Part shown: positions 1 to 7,837 of the stretch, piece by piece
How the letters are laid out: each line of letters begins with the position of its first letter
How positions within the stretch are numbered: position 1 is the first letter of the stretch
Assembly: GCF_000482385.1 (NCBI RefSeq)
Contig: NZ_KI519393.1
Location: forward strand, 214,393-278,392
Direction of reading: 5' to 3'
DNA from: Nocardia sp. CNY236
GTDB lineage: Bacteria; Actinomycetota; Actinomycetes; Mycobacteriales; Mycobacteriaceae
DNA length: 64,000 nt
Notes under the pieces: model-generated
Told to the model about the DNA's origin: nothing
Database searches by the model: none
What the model saw: the letters and a program-made list of their open reading frames with translations, nothing else
Made by a program: the position numbers and the translations under genes

Positions 1-190
1 GCGAGCCCTTGAAGCCGACATGACCCGACGACGCCCAGGAGATGACGTTGCCACTCGGGTCGGTGATCGACACGATCGTGTTGTTGAATGTGCTCTTGAT
101 GTGCGCGTTGCCGTGCGGAACGTTCTTCTTGTCCCGACGGCGCGACTTCTGGGTCTTCTTCGGGCCCGTGGCCCGACTCTTCGGAGGCAT
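1..190 (-). CDS. rpsK: 30S ribosomal protein S11, 5' part only (cut by window edge)
   Basis: The minus-strand frame starts at the ATG at 190-188 and runs off the left edge, giving the first 63 residues. The basic N-terminus and the segments HIKSTFNNTIVSITD and ISWASSGHVGFKGS are the universally conserved start of S11, which lines the 30S platform near the mRNA exit. It follows rpsM after 9 bases, the usual alpha-operon order (S13-S11). Only the missing C-terminal half limits the call. Confidence 0.95.
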   Translation of the reverse strand, partial: MPPKSRATGPKKTQKSRRRDKKNVPHGNAHIKSTFNNTIVSITDPSGNVISWASSGHVGFKGS

Positions 191-199
191 CGGCTATCC

Positions 200-571
200 C
201 TACTTCTTCTTGCCGGCGACGGTGCGCTTCGGGCCCTTGCGGGTGCGCGCATTGGTCTTGGTGCGCTGGCCACGCACGGGCAGGCCACGGCGGTGGCGCA
301 GGCCCTGGTAGCAGCCGATTTCGATCTTGCGGCGAATATCGGCCTGCACCTCGCGGCGCAGGTCACCCTCGACCTTGAACTCGGAAGCCTCGATGTAGTC
401 ACGCAGCTTCGTGAGATCGTCGTCGCTGAGATCCTTCGAACGCAGGTCCGGGCTGACCCCCGTGGCCTCGAGAATCTCCTTGGAGCGAGTCCGGCCGACG
501 CCGAAGATGTAGGTCAGCGCGATCTCCATACGCTTCTCGCGCGGGAGGTCCACGCCCATGAGACGTGCCAT
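200..571 (-). CDS. rpsM: 30S ribosomal protein S13
   Basis: 123 residues beginning MARLMGVDLPREKRMEIALT, with the helix-two-turn-helix segment followed by the conserved GQRTKTNARTRKGP tail that contacts P-site tRNA and the subunit bridge. Length and ending (GKKK) match actinobacterial S13. The ATG at 571 keeps the conserved MARLMGVDLP start; an internal ATG four codons later is less likely. It is separated from rpmJ by 250 bases that hold hairpins, so rpsM-rpsK probably start a transcript of their own. Confidence 0.97.
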   Translation of the reverse strand: MARLMGVDLPREKRMEIALTYIFGVGRTRSKEILEATGVSPDLRSKDLSDDDLTKLRDYIEASEFKVEGDLRREVQADIRRKIEIGCYQGLRHRRGLPVRGQRTKTNARTRKGPKRTVAGKKK

Positions 572-799
572 GTGGCAGTTTCCTTATCTTTGCGGAGGTC
601 TGCTCCCTGTCCGTCCCCTCGTCGTGTGGGGCACCGGCCTCCGAACCGGCGGTGAGCACGCACGCCTCGGGTCGAACCCTGAAATTCCACAACGTGCGGC
701 TGGTGCTGGGAGTTCTTCTGTGCCAATCCGAACTGCGGTTCGGTGCCTTGGCTGGTGTCGCGACGAGCAGCGCCGTCGGAATGTCCTACAGCTGACGGT

Positions 800-815
800 G
801 CGGGGCCTGCCCCGC
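800..815 (-). terminator. Short GC hairpin downstream of rpmJ
   Basis: Seven-base perfect arms (GCGGGGC / GCCCCGC) separated by two bases lie six bases past the rpmJ stop in the direction of transcription. There is no T-run after it, so it is at best a U-tract-less actinobacterial terminator or attenuator. A second hairpin (CCGAAC-tgcg-GTTCGG, 728-743) follows in the same spacer before rpsM. Confidence 0.4.
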
Positions 816-821
816 CTCCGC

Positions 822-935
822 TCAGCCTTGGCGCTGCTTGTGGCGCAGGTTGTCGCAGATCACCATGACCCGACCGTGGCGGCGGATCACCTTGCACTTC
901 TCGCAGATCTTCTTGACGCTCGGCTGAACCTTCAC
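822..935 (-). CDS. rpmJ: 50S ribosomal protein L36
   Basis: 37 codons from a GTG at 935: basic zinc-ribbon protein starting VKVQPSVKKICEKCK and ending NLRHKQRQG, with the Cys/Cys...Cys/His zinc ligands of the C+ form of L36. 37 residues is the standard length. An in-frame ATG six codons upstream (953) would add MTDWTD, but it has no ribosome-binding site, while GGACGGAC precedes the GTG. It follows infA, the usual order. The zinc ligands imply the zinc-containing paralogue; a zinc-free copy may exist elsewhere. Confidence 0.95.
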   Translation of the reverse strand: MKVQPSVKKICEKCKVIRRHGRVMVICDNLRHKQRQG

Positions 936-954
936 GTCCGTCCAATCTGTCATG

Positions 955-972
955 GTTCACACGGGTGTGAAC
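955..972. promoter_or_regulatory. 18-bp palindrome just upstream of rpmJ
   Basis: The sequence GTTCACAC-gg-GTGTGAAC has eight-base perfect arms and sits 20 bases upstream of the rpmJ GTG start. The size and symmetry fit an operator for a dimeric regulator, but it could equally act as an RNA hairpin in the infA-rpmJ message. No regulator can be named from the sequence. Confidence 0.35.
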
Positions 973-981
973 ACAGTTTTT

Positions 982-1000
982 CCCCAGCCGGCGGCTGGGG
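982..1000 (-). terminator. GC hairpin between infA and rpmJ
   Basis: Perfect eight-base arms CCCCAGCC-ggc-GGCTGGGG lie 80 bases past the infA stop. On the transcribed strand the hairpin is followed by A residues rather than U residues, so it is not a canonical intrinsic terminator. It may attenuate read-through from infA into rpmJ. Confidence 0.4.
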
Positions 1001-1080
1001 AAGCCTTGTCATGAGTCTTTCGACTCGGTCCCGAGGTGAGTCGGGGCAGTCGGCTCGGCCGACCCGATCGCGCTCGGCGA

Positions 1081-1302
1081 TCATTTGTAGCGGTACACGA
1101 TCCGGCCACGCGACAGGTCGTAGGGCGAGAGTTCTACGACAACACGGTCCTCGGGGAGGATGCGAATGTAGTGCTGCCGCATCTTCCCGCTGATGTGCGC
1201 GAGAACTTTGTGCCCGTTCTCGAGCTCGATCCGGAACATCGCATTGGGCAGCGGCTCGACAACTCGACCCTCGACCTCGATGGCCCCGTCCTTCTTCGCC
1301 AT
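1081..1302 (-). CDS. infA: Translation initiation factor IF-1
   Basis: 73 residues, [20 protein letters not shown] to [10 protein letters not shown], a single S1-like OB fold that occupies the 30S A site during initiation. Length and sequence are those of actinobacterial IF-1. The ATG at 1302 is preceded by GGAGG a few bases upstream; the frame is open further upstream but that extension has no conserved sequence. It is the first gene of the infA-rpmJ pair and is divergent from the MinD/ParA-like gene. Confidence 0.97.
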
Positions 1303-1573
1303 ATCCTCCGCGATCCCGGTTACACTCAACCTGGTTTGTTTGCCCTCGGTTTCCGCCCGAATGGACCGGCCTGGGAGCAGACCGCTCGCACGCGAACAGG
1401 CGGCGCATGGGTGCACCGCCGCTCCAGCTTACCGATCCGTCCAGGATCGGGCAAAAATACCCCTTCTGCGCCCGAGTCGCCAGCGGTCTTGCCGCGAATC
1501 CCACCGCGGACCCCATCCTAGGCGCCCGCGGTACAGCCCCGCGATGACTCCGGGCTGTCGCGTAAAATAGCCG

Positions 1574-1690
1574 ATGTCCAAATTTCAGGTCGAGCAGATC
1601 GAGGGGGACGGGTGGCCCAGCGCAGCCGACGAGCCATGCCCTGGTCACAGCAGCGACACCCTTGGTCACCGCAGAGTCGAGCGCTGGTGA
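1574..1690 (+). CDS. Candidate leaderless small ORF (38 aa) before the MinD/ParA-like gene
   Basis: An ATG at 1574 opens a 38-codon frame (MSKFQVEQIEGDGWPSAADE...) ending in TGA at 1688-1690, nine bases before the GTG of the next gene. A -10-like TAAAAT (1563-1568) ends five bases before the ATG, the spacing expected for a leaderless actinobacterial mRNA. The ribosome-binding site of the downstream gene (GGTGAGG) overlaps its stop, so translation could be coupled. No family is recognised. The frame is short and may be chance. Confidence 0.35.
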   Translation: MSKFQVEQIEGDGWPSAADEPCPGHSSDTLGHRRVERW

Positions 1691-1699
1691 GGCCCTGCC

Positions 1700-4354
1700 G
1701 TGAGTCGTGACACCGACGGCCTTCCCATGCTGCCCCCGTGGTTGTCCGAAAGCGACGTCACGCCGGCCGGCTACGAAGCGCCGGTGGAAAACCTTCCGCA
1801 CGATCACATCATCGAAGAAGCGCCTCGCCGCAAGCGTGGACGATTCCGAAACCGGGCGGCGGACGAAGACAAACCCGACGCCGCACGGCCGGAGAAGCGG
1901 CGCAAGGGTTGGCACCGTGACAAGAACGACCAGTCCGCAGACGAACCCCAGCAGTCGACCACGCCCGCCCAGATGCCGTCGTCCGACGTAGCTGCACCCG
2001 CGTCGAGCCCGCACCCGGCACCGCAGGACCACGCGGCCCCCGCATGGCAACACAGCGGGGACCCCGCACCATGGCAACACAGCGGGGACCCCGCACCATG
2101 GCAACACAACAGCGGCCTCCCACCATGGCAACACAGCGCAGACCCCGCACCATGGCAACACAGCGCCGCACCGCACGCGCCCCACGACACCCCGCCCGAT
2201 GCTTGGTCATCCCCCACTCCTCCTCGGCCCGGACCAGGATCACCCCCTGTGGACCACCGGCCCGATCACCCAGCGCCGCATGCCTCGCCGCCGGGCGAAC
2301 AAGGGTCGCCGGGGCCAGCCGACCCGATTCCACCGCCACCCGCCGACGGTCGCTCGGTCGCGCCGCCCGCATCCCGGGACTCGATGGGTGCCGACCCCAC
2401 ACCGACGCCGGGCGGCTGGCACCTGCCGACCGGTACGACCGGCGCCGATCAGACGAATCGGACAAGGCCGGCCACCGAGCGCTCCATGCCTACGCCGGTC
2501 CCGAACTCCCGCGGAGCCACGCCGTCCAGGGATTCGCGGCCGAGCCCGCCGGCGCCACCCGATGCGGCACCGAGCCACGCGCCCTCCGCGGCGTCCTCGG
2601 CCGATTCCGGGACCCCGCCGCCCTGGCTGTCGTCGGGCGCACCGGAGTACACGACCGTTCCCGAGACGGATTCGCCGCACCGCCCGACACCGGCAGCCGA
2701 CCCTCCCGTCACGCCGGAGACTGCACCCGAGAACGTCGCCACCCGCGCGGTGGCCGCGACGGAGGCCGACACCACAGACACCGAGGCGGGCTCCGCGCCG
2801 CGGACATGGCGTGGTGACGCGGTCGTCACGGAGGAACCTGCCACAGCCACGCCGGAGACCGAAGTTACCGAACGGCCTCACCAACCGCCGCCCATCGAGT
2901 CGGCACCGAACCTCGACCGTTATGCAGAACATCGGCCACAGGCCGGTCCGCCACGCACGGACCCGGACGGTGGGCCACCGGCCCCTCCGATTTCGCCGCC
3001 CGCGCCGGCATCCGTGCCCTACGAGCCGCAGCTCACCGACCGTCCGCTACCGTCTGCTCCTCCTCCGACACCGACCAGTCCCTCGCCGCCACCGACCGCT
3101 CCCTATCCGCCACCGACTGCTCCCTATCCGCCACCGTCCGCTCTCTCGCCGCCACCGTCCGCTGCACAACCCGATCTGCCGGCTCGAACAACCGATTCCG
3201 GGGCGGACACAGCATCCGGACCGGTCGAAGCCAACCGAATGCCTGGCGTCGCAGAACAGAACCCCGCACAGCAATACCACCAGTCGGCGCCGTATCCCGA
3301 TCTGCCCCAACAGCATCGACCTGCTCTTGGTGACCACGGATGGCCCCCGGCCCAGGCGGAGGACCCACAGGGAGGCGGCCCTCCGGGCTACCAGCAGTCG
3401 GCTGCTCAGCCGGGCTTGCAGTACGAGCAGCCGTCGCTGGAGCGGGTGCCGCTTCGGCGGGCCAAGCGAGCGCCCGGTTCCGGGTGGCGCAGGGCTGTGC
3501 ACCACATGTCCGGCGGCGCGATCAACCCTGGTATGTCTGCGGAAGAACTCCGGCTCCAGGAATTGCTCGCTCGCATCCGGCAACCGGTGCGCGGCGACTA
3601 TCGCATCGCTGTGCTCTCACTCAAAGGCGGCGTCGGAAAGACTACGACCACAATGGGGCTCGGCTCGGTGTTCGCCTCCGTCCGAGGTGACCGAGTGATA
3701 GCCGTGGACGCCAACCCCGACTTCGGCACATTGTCGCACCGGGTGCCGCTACAGACCCGGTCGACCGTGCGCGACCTGCTGCTCGACCCATCCCTGCAGC
3801 GCTATTCGGATGTGCGCCGACATACCTCACAGGCCACCAGCCGCTTGGAAGTTCTGGCGGGTGAACGCGACCCGGCAGCGTCGGAGGCGTTCAACGACGG
3901 CGAGTACCGTGCGGTCGCGCGCATTCTGCAACGGTTCTACAACATCATTCTGACCGACTGCGGGACCGGACTGATGCACTCGGCGATGGCCGGCGTGCTG
4001 GAGTTGGCACATTCCCTGGTGTTGATCTCGTCCCCTGCCATCGACGGAGCCCGCAGCGCCGCAGCGACTTTGGATTGGTTGTCACTGCATGGACACGACC
4101 ATCTGGTGCGCAATGCGGTGGTGGTGATCAACTCGCCTCGGTCCGGGTCGCCGAATGTCGGCATCCAACAGCTACGGCAGTACTTCTTGTCCCGGTGCCG
4201 TGCAGTGCACATCATTCCGTTCGATGCACACATCTCCGAGGGCGCCGAAATCGATCTGCACCGGTTGCACAAGCAGACCAAGAGGGCCTATGTCGAGCTG
4301 GCCGCGACTGTTGCCGACGACTTCGGCACCGATCATCGTCGTTACCGCCCGTAG
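1700..4354 (+). CDS. MinD/ParA-family ATPase with long proline-rich N-terminus (EspI-like)
   Basis: 884 residues from a GTG with GGTGAGG upstream. Residues 1 to about 600 are low-complexity Pro/Ala/Ser/Thr/Asp sequence with two repeat blocks. The last ~270 residues are a SIMIBI-class P-loop ATPase with the deviant Walker A KGGVGKTTTT (642-651), DANPDFGTLSHR after it, and the switch-II-like ILTDCGTGLMHSAM. This layout (disordered proline-rich arm plus C-terminal MinD-like domain) is shared with mycobacterial EspI and related ESX-associated ATPases, so a role in positioning or regulating a membrane system is possible. No ESX genes are nearby, so the substrate is unknown. The fold is certain, the role is not. 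Confidence 0.85.
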   Translation: MSRDTDGLPMLPPWLSESDVTPAGYEAPVENLPHDHIIEEAPRRKRGRFRNRAADEDKPDAARPEKRRKGWHRDKNDQSADEPQQSTTPAQMPSSDVAAPASSPHPAPQDHAAPAWQHSGDPAPWQHSGDPAPWQHNSGLPPWQHSADPAPWQHSAAPHAPHDTPPDAWSSPTPPRPGPGSPPVDHRPDHPAPHASPPGEQGSPGPADPIPPPPADGRSVAPPASRDSMGADPTPTPGGWHLPTGTTGADQTNRTRPATERSMPTPVPNSRGATPSRDSRPSPPAPPDAAPSHAPSAASSADSGTPPPWLSSGAPEYTTVPETDSPHRPTPAADPPVTPETAPENVATRAVAATEADTTDTEAGSAPRTWRGDAVVTEEPATATPETEVTERPHQPPPIESAPNLDRYAEHRPQAGPPRTDPDGGPPAPPISPPAPASVPYEPQLTDRPLPSAPPPTPTSPSPPPTAPYPPPTAPYPPPSALSPPPSAAQPDLPARTTDSGADTASGPVEANRMPGVAEQNPAQQYHQSAPYPDLPQQHRPALGDHGWPPAQAEDPQGGGPPGYQQSAAQPGLQYEQPSLERVPLRRAKRAPGSGWRRAVHHMSGGAINPGMSAEELRLQELLARIRQPVRGDYRIAVLSLKGGVGKTTTTMGLGSVFASVRGDRVIAVDANPDFGTLSHRVPLQTRSTVRDLLLDPSLQRYSDVRRHTSQATSRLEVLAGERDPAASEAFNDGEYRAVARILQRFYNIILTDCGTGLMHSAMAGVLELAHSLVLISSPAIDGARSAAATLDWLSLHGHDHLVRNAVVVINSPRSGSPNVGIQQLRQYFLSRCRAVHIIPFDAHISEGAEIDLHRLHKQTKRAYVELAATVADDFGTDHRRYRP
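2041..2170 (+). repeat. Tandem 27-bp coding repeat (PAPWQHSGD type)
   Basis: Five near-identical units of about 27 bp lie in frame within the MinD/ParA-like gene. The first two are almost exact copies (ccATGGCAACACAGCGGGGA...). They encode degenerate PAPWQHSGD, PAPWQHNSGL, PPWQHSAD and PAPWQHSAA. The near-identity at DNA level indicates recent slippage or unequal recombination, so copy number may vary between strains. Confidence 0.9.
3085..3163 (+). repeat. Tandem 21-bp coding repeat (PPTAPYP type)
   Basis: Three to four copies of a 21-bp unit (ccgccaccgaccgctcccta and variants) encode PPPTAPYPPPTAPYPPPSALS. They lie in the proline-rich part of the same protein, about 900 bp after the first repeat block. 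Confidence 0.8.
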
Positions 4355-4395
4355 CATCCGCCGATCGGCGGTGCGGCGAGGCGAGGGCTGTTCGC

Positions 4396-4923
4396 TCACC
4401 ACTCGGGCAAACGCCGTCTGCCCGCCATGACATCACGCACCAAATCGTCGTAGGCGTCGGCGAGTTCGGCGAGGTGATGCCATGCCCGGTGCAAGAACTC
4501 GTCGTGTGCGTCCAGAGTCATCAACGCGTGATGCGCCCGCACCGACGATTCCGCGAGGCGGTCGATCACCGCACCGACCGCCTCGGTGTGCAGCGTGGCG
4601 CCGAAGCGATGTTGCGGCACGCAGCGCGCCACCCAGTCGTCGATCGCCATGACCAGTTCGACTCTGCGACGCTCGATTTCACCGACGACTGCGGCCGTCG
4701 TGTCCACCGAACCACCGCGGCCGACGAGGCGACGCTCGTGGAGCACCGCCAGGTCGCGGGCGAACCACAGCAGCGGACCTCCGACTACCCGGTGACCACG
4801 GCACGCCCTGACGAGCAAATCCGACATTGGAACCAATCCCGGTGTCGCAGAACGCACCGAGGAATCGGCACACCTCGATGCGCCGGGAAGGGCCATTACG
4901 ACCGTTGTTTCCGAACCTGCCAC
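4396..4923 (-). CDS. DUF4254-family protein
   Basis: 175 residues from a GTG at 4923 with GCGAGG upstream; an ATG at 4827 giving MSDLLVRACRGH is a good alternative because family members usually start about there. The C-terminal part carries the family pattern: IDDWVARCVP, LHTEAVGAVIDRLAESSVRAHHAL, then HRAWHHLAELADAYDDLVRDVMAGRRRLP. The protein is alpha-helical with conserved His/Asp residues and no signal peptide. DUF4254 proteins are found in Nocardia and mycobacteria and have no established function. It is transcribed towards the MinD/ParA-like gene; the two stops are about 40 bases apart. Confidence 0.75.
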   Translation of the reverse strand: MAGSETTVVMALPGASRCADSSVRSATPGLVPMSDLLVRACRGHRVVGGPLLWFARDLAVLHERRLVGRGGSVDTTAAVVGEIERRRVELVMAIDDWVARCVPQHRFGATLHTEAVGAVIDRLAESSVRAHHALMTLDAHDEFLHRAWHHLAELADAYDDLVRDVMAGRRRLPEW

Positions 4924-4981
4924 GTTGCCTCGCCGTCATCGCCGCACAACACCGGATCAGGACGCCCATTACAATAAACCC

Positions 4982-5050
4982 GTGAAGACCTCTGTCAAGC
5001 GCTATTCGGCTGTAGAGAATCACTTCGAGAGCACTGCGCCACTTGTGTGA
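4982..5050 (+). CDS. Candidate leaderless mini-ORF (22 aa)
   Basis: A GTG at 4982 opens VKTSVKRYSAVENHFESTAP and stops at 5050. A TACAAT (4970-4975) ends six bases before the GTG, again the spacing of a leaderless start. There is no Shine-Dalgarno. It could be a leader peptide or chance. Nothing recognisable follows in frame. Confidence 0.2.
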   Translation: MKTSVKRYSAVENHFESTAPLV

Positions 5051-5363
5051 CCCCCCAAGGAATGCGCAGGATTGGGTAAGTTGCCCGAATCGCAGCCGGG
5101 CCGCGCCAAAGGATCTGAGCGACCACGGAAACCCGACTGATCGACCGCCTGGTTTCGCCGATCCGATCCGACACCCGTTTTCCCTGTCTCGCACCGCGCT
5201 TGTACCGCGCACCACTGAATATCGAGGTGATAGCGCTGCGCCCATTTCCGCACCGGACTCGAATCCAGCACCGACCGACGTCGATACTGCCTGCTGACGC
5301 CCCGCGGCGACCGAGCAATACTGGAACCGATGGCGAGCATTCACCACACATTCAGGAGTACCG
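5051..5363. other. Intergenic region before the 76-aa gene
   Basis: 313 bases with no convincing coding frame or RNA gene. Only its end is interpretable: a Shine-Dalgarno (AGGAG) five bases before the ATG at 5364. Confidence 0.5.
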
Positions 5364-5594
5364 ATGGGACGAAAACGACACCCCACGACAGACGAACTAC
5401 GGCAGAACTTCGAACGTGAACTCGCATCGGTCACGACTGGCGGCAGGTTGCATTCGGAGACGGGGCTGGACATCGAAACCGACGCCGCACTGATCGACAT
5501 CGCCAGGGCCTATCCAGAGATCGACGGGTCACTGGTGGCTGCTGCGCGCGCCGCCTTCGCCAGCCAACTCGCCGGTACGAATTCGGTCGAATAA
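5364..5594 (+). CDS. Small conserved-looking hypothetical protein, 76 aa
   Basis: The ATG follows CAGGAG at ideal spacing and the frame ends in TAA. The protein (MGRKRHPTTDELRQNFEREL... to the end) is soluble, mixed in charge and mostly helical by composition, with no signal peptide, membrane segment or metal motif. The N-terminal RKRHPTTDELRQ could be a short basic anchor. I do not recognise the family. The gene stands alone: nothing reads into it, and dtd converges on it 76 bases downstream. Confidence 0.6.
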   Translation: MGRKRHPTTDELRQNFERELASVTTGGRLHSETGLDIETDAALIDIARAYPEIDGSLVAAARAAFASQLAGTNSVE

Positions 5595-5670
5595 CCCGCA
5601 ATTGTTAGAGCGTGTCCCGCCGATTCCGGCCGGTTGTGCAACCACTGCGCAACGAGTCGAGGGTGACAGG

Positions 5671-6114
5671 TCACAGCTCCACCATCACGGTGACCGGACC
5701 ATCGTTCACCAGCTCGATCTGCATGTGCGCACCGAATCTCCCCGTGGTGACCGTAGCCCCCAGTGCACGCAGCGCCTGCGCGAATGTACCGACGAGAGGC
5801 TCCGCGAGGGCCTTGGGAGCAGCCGCCGCCCAGGACGGGCGTCTGCCTTTCGCAAGGTCCGCATACAGGGTGAACTGACTGACCACCAATACTGGAGCAT
5901 TCAGATCCGCGGCCGAGCGTTCTCCCTCCAGCACGCGCAATCGCCACACCTTGTCCGCCAATGCCCTCGCCGTCGCCTCGGTATCGGCATGCGTCACCCC
6001 GACCAGCGCGACCAAGCCGTACACGCTGCCACCCATCGACGGGTCGATGCGGCCGACGACCTCGTCGTCGACAGTCACCTGTGCCGAACTGACCCGCTGC
6101 AGAAGAACACGCAT
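5671..6114 (-). CDS. dtd: D-aminoacyl-tRNA deacylase
   Basis: 147 residues starting MRVLLQRVSSAQVTVDDEVV. The two active-site signatures of the DTD fold are present: SQFTLYADLAKGRRPSW, with the catalytic Thr of the SQFTLY motif, and the C-terminal NDGPVTVMVEL, a variant of the usual NxGPVT with an extra Asp. The enzyme hydrolyses D-amino acids (and glycine) from mischarged tRNA. The frame continues 22 codons upstream, but only the ATG at 6114 gives the conserved MRVLLQRV start and standard length. Confidence 0.95.
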   Translation of the reverse strand: MRVLLQRVSSAQVTVDDEVVGRIDPSMGGSVYGLVALVGVTHADTEATARALADKVWRLRVLEGERSAADLNAPVLVVSQFTLYADLAKGRRPSWAAAAPKALAEPLVGTFAQALRALGATVTTGRFGAHMQIELVNDGPVTVMVEL

Positions 6115-6281
6115 GGCACCCGATAATGCCTGCCCGTCGGCTCGGCCGACTGCGCGGGTGACCACGCACCGCCGCACCACCAGCCCTGGGGATACGAATC
6201 GTGCGTACTCCCGGCTACCGTGACAAACTCGGGGCGCAGAATGTTTGGAGCGCGCGTACGACCGCGCGGTGGCGGAGGATC

Positions 6282-7805
6282 ATGCTGGAGACGAGGACTG
6301 CGATGGATCTGGACGCGATGGAGCGGCGGATCGCGGCGGATCGCTTCGCGGCGCTGGACCGTTCGGTCGAATCCGAGCTGCGGCTCGCGACCACGCTCGG
6401 TGACCTCGCCAAGGGGCTCATCGCCACCAGGACCGATGGAGCAGGTCGCGACCGGACGCGAGAAGCATTGGCCCCCGCCGAGGAAGCGGTGGCGATCCGC
6501 CTGCGTCTGCTGTCCCGAGGGCAAATGCTGACCGCGCGGATCGCCGGCGAACTGAACGACGCACTGCGCTCCTTCGAGCTGGCAGCGCGCCATAGTGGTC
6601 GTCGGGAACTGGCCACCACCACGATCCGCAACGCCTGCGACGTCTACCGTCATGTGGCACAGACGCATCCGGACGTCGCGGGGCCGTGTGCAGACGGGTT
6701 GGCCAAGTGCGGTGTCTGGCTGGGCAGACTGGACCACGATTCCGCGGTGGCCGCGACCGAAGAAGCGGCCCGGATCCGCGCCGCGCTGGCCACAGCGAAC
6801 CCGGACCTCTCGGGCAAATATCTAGCCAGCTTGAGCACCCTGCTACGCACCCTGATGGTCGGTCGATCGCGCAAGCAAGCCCTCGCCATGTATCGCGAAC
6901 GGTATGCGGCGTTCACCTCGCCCAGTATGTCGATCCGCTTGCGGGCATGCGGTATCCAGGATCTCGATCTCACACCCAAGTCGCACCGTGCATTGCTCGA
7001 ACTCGGTTGTCGCACGTTGGAGCACGCCGGAAAACTGACCCAGCAGCAGGTCATGCTGCAATCCTCCGGAGACCTGTCGACGGTGGAAGAGATCAACTGG
7101 AAGCTGGCTCTGGTCGGATTGCGACCGCTTGCGCCGGGCGCCGAACCGGATCAGCCGTCACCGCCGGTGCACATCGCCACGACTTTCGGTGCGCTGAGCG
7201 TGTATTGCCCGCAACGCGATGCCGTCTCCCGGATCCGCGCAGCGGTGATCGCCGCCTATTCCATGGACGACGCCTACCCACTCGACCGCGATGGCTACCT
7301 GGGTGGCCGGACGTCGGTTTGGACAATGCGTGCGCCCCAGGTGAACACCTCGACCGCACTCGGCGACGACATCGTGCTGATCGACCAGCCTTTGGGCGGT
7401 TGGGTCACGGTCATGAGCATGAATTGGGAGCTCACACCAGTAGCACAACATCCACTCGCACTGCGGCTTTCCCAGGACTGGCCGGTCGCGGCCATCACGG
7501 TCACCGAGAACGTTTCCTACGAACTGTGCTGGTACGAGGGTGGATCGGCCACCCAGTACGCTGCACTCGGTCGCCCCGCCGGGCAGGACCCGCTCGACAA
7601 GCCGCTGACACCCTTGGATTTCAAGACTCTGGCCGAATACAGCGGCGACGGGGTGACCGAGACCAAACTGCGTGCAGCATTCGGCAACACCAAGATGTTC
7701 GCCAACCTCACCTATCTGCCCGACAGTGGACTACGCCAACTCGGTGCCAGCACACCGCTGGCCGAGCACGGCGACCGAGTGTTGTACTTCCGCACCACTC
7801 CCTGA
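6282..7805 (+). CDS. Uncharacterised 507-aa protein with TPR-like helical N-terminal half
   Basis: The start at ATG 6282 follows GGAGG; ATG 6303 with GAGG six bases upstream is equally plausible. Residues 1 to ~260 are helix-rich with TPR/SEL-like spacing (paired Ala/Leu helices such as EEAVAIRLRLLSRG, EEAARIRAALATANPDLSGKY), the pattern seen in actinobacterial CHAT- or NB-ARC-linked repeat proteins. The C-terminal half (from about VHIATTFGALSVYCP) is beta-rich with Trp/Tyr-rich segments (MSMNWELTP, NVSYELCWYEGG) and resembles no family I can name. No signal peptide or catalytic motif is visible. It converges on the ABC exporter. Confidence 0.7.
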   Translation: MLETRTAMDLDAMERRIAADRFAALDRSVESELRLATTLGDLAKGLIATRTDGAGRDRTREALAPAEEAVAIRLRLLSRGQMLTARIAGELNDALRSFELAARHSGRRELATTTIRNACDVYRHVAQTHPDVAGPCADGLAKCGVWLGRLDHDSAVAATEEAARIRAALATANPDLSGKYLASLSTLLRTLMVGRSRKQALAMYRERYAAFTSPSMSIRLRACGIQDLDLTPKSHRALLELGCRTLEHAGKLTQQQVMLQSSGDLSTVEEINWKLALVGLRPLAPGAEPDQPSPPVHIATTFGALSVYCPQRDAVSRIRAAVIAAYSMDDAYPLDRDGYLGGRTSVWTMRAPQVNTSTALGDDIVLIDQPLGGWVTVMSMNWELTPVAQHPLALRLSQDWPVAAITVTENVSYELCWYEGGSATQYAALGRPAGQDPLDKPLTPLDFKTLAEYSGDGVTETKLRAAFGNTKMFANLTYLPDSGLRQLGASTPLAEHGDRVLYFRTTP

Positions 7806-7837
7806 GGCCGGTCACCGTGCCGGCATACCAGCACCGA

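Noticed and set aside
640..690. tRNA-like T-arm (GGGTTCGACCC on the minus strand)
   Set aside because: No matching acceptor, D or anticodon arms and no CCA could be placed around it.
2041..2170. Tandem 27-bp units considered as a CRISPR array
   Set aside because: The units abut without unique spacers, are in frame in a coding region, and encode a regular peptide repeat.
950..2185. Long minus-strand frame (411 codons) opposite the MinD/ParA-like gene
   Set aside because: It is an antisense frame of GC-rich repeats, with Trp/Cys/Val-rich low complexity, overlaps infA, and has no ribosome-binding site or family match.
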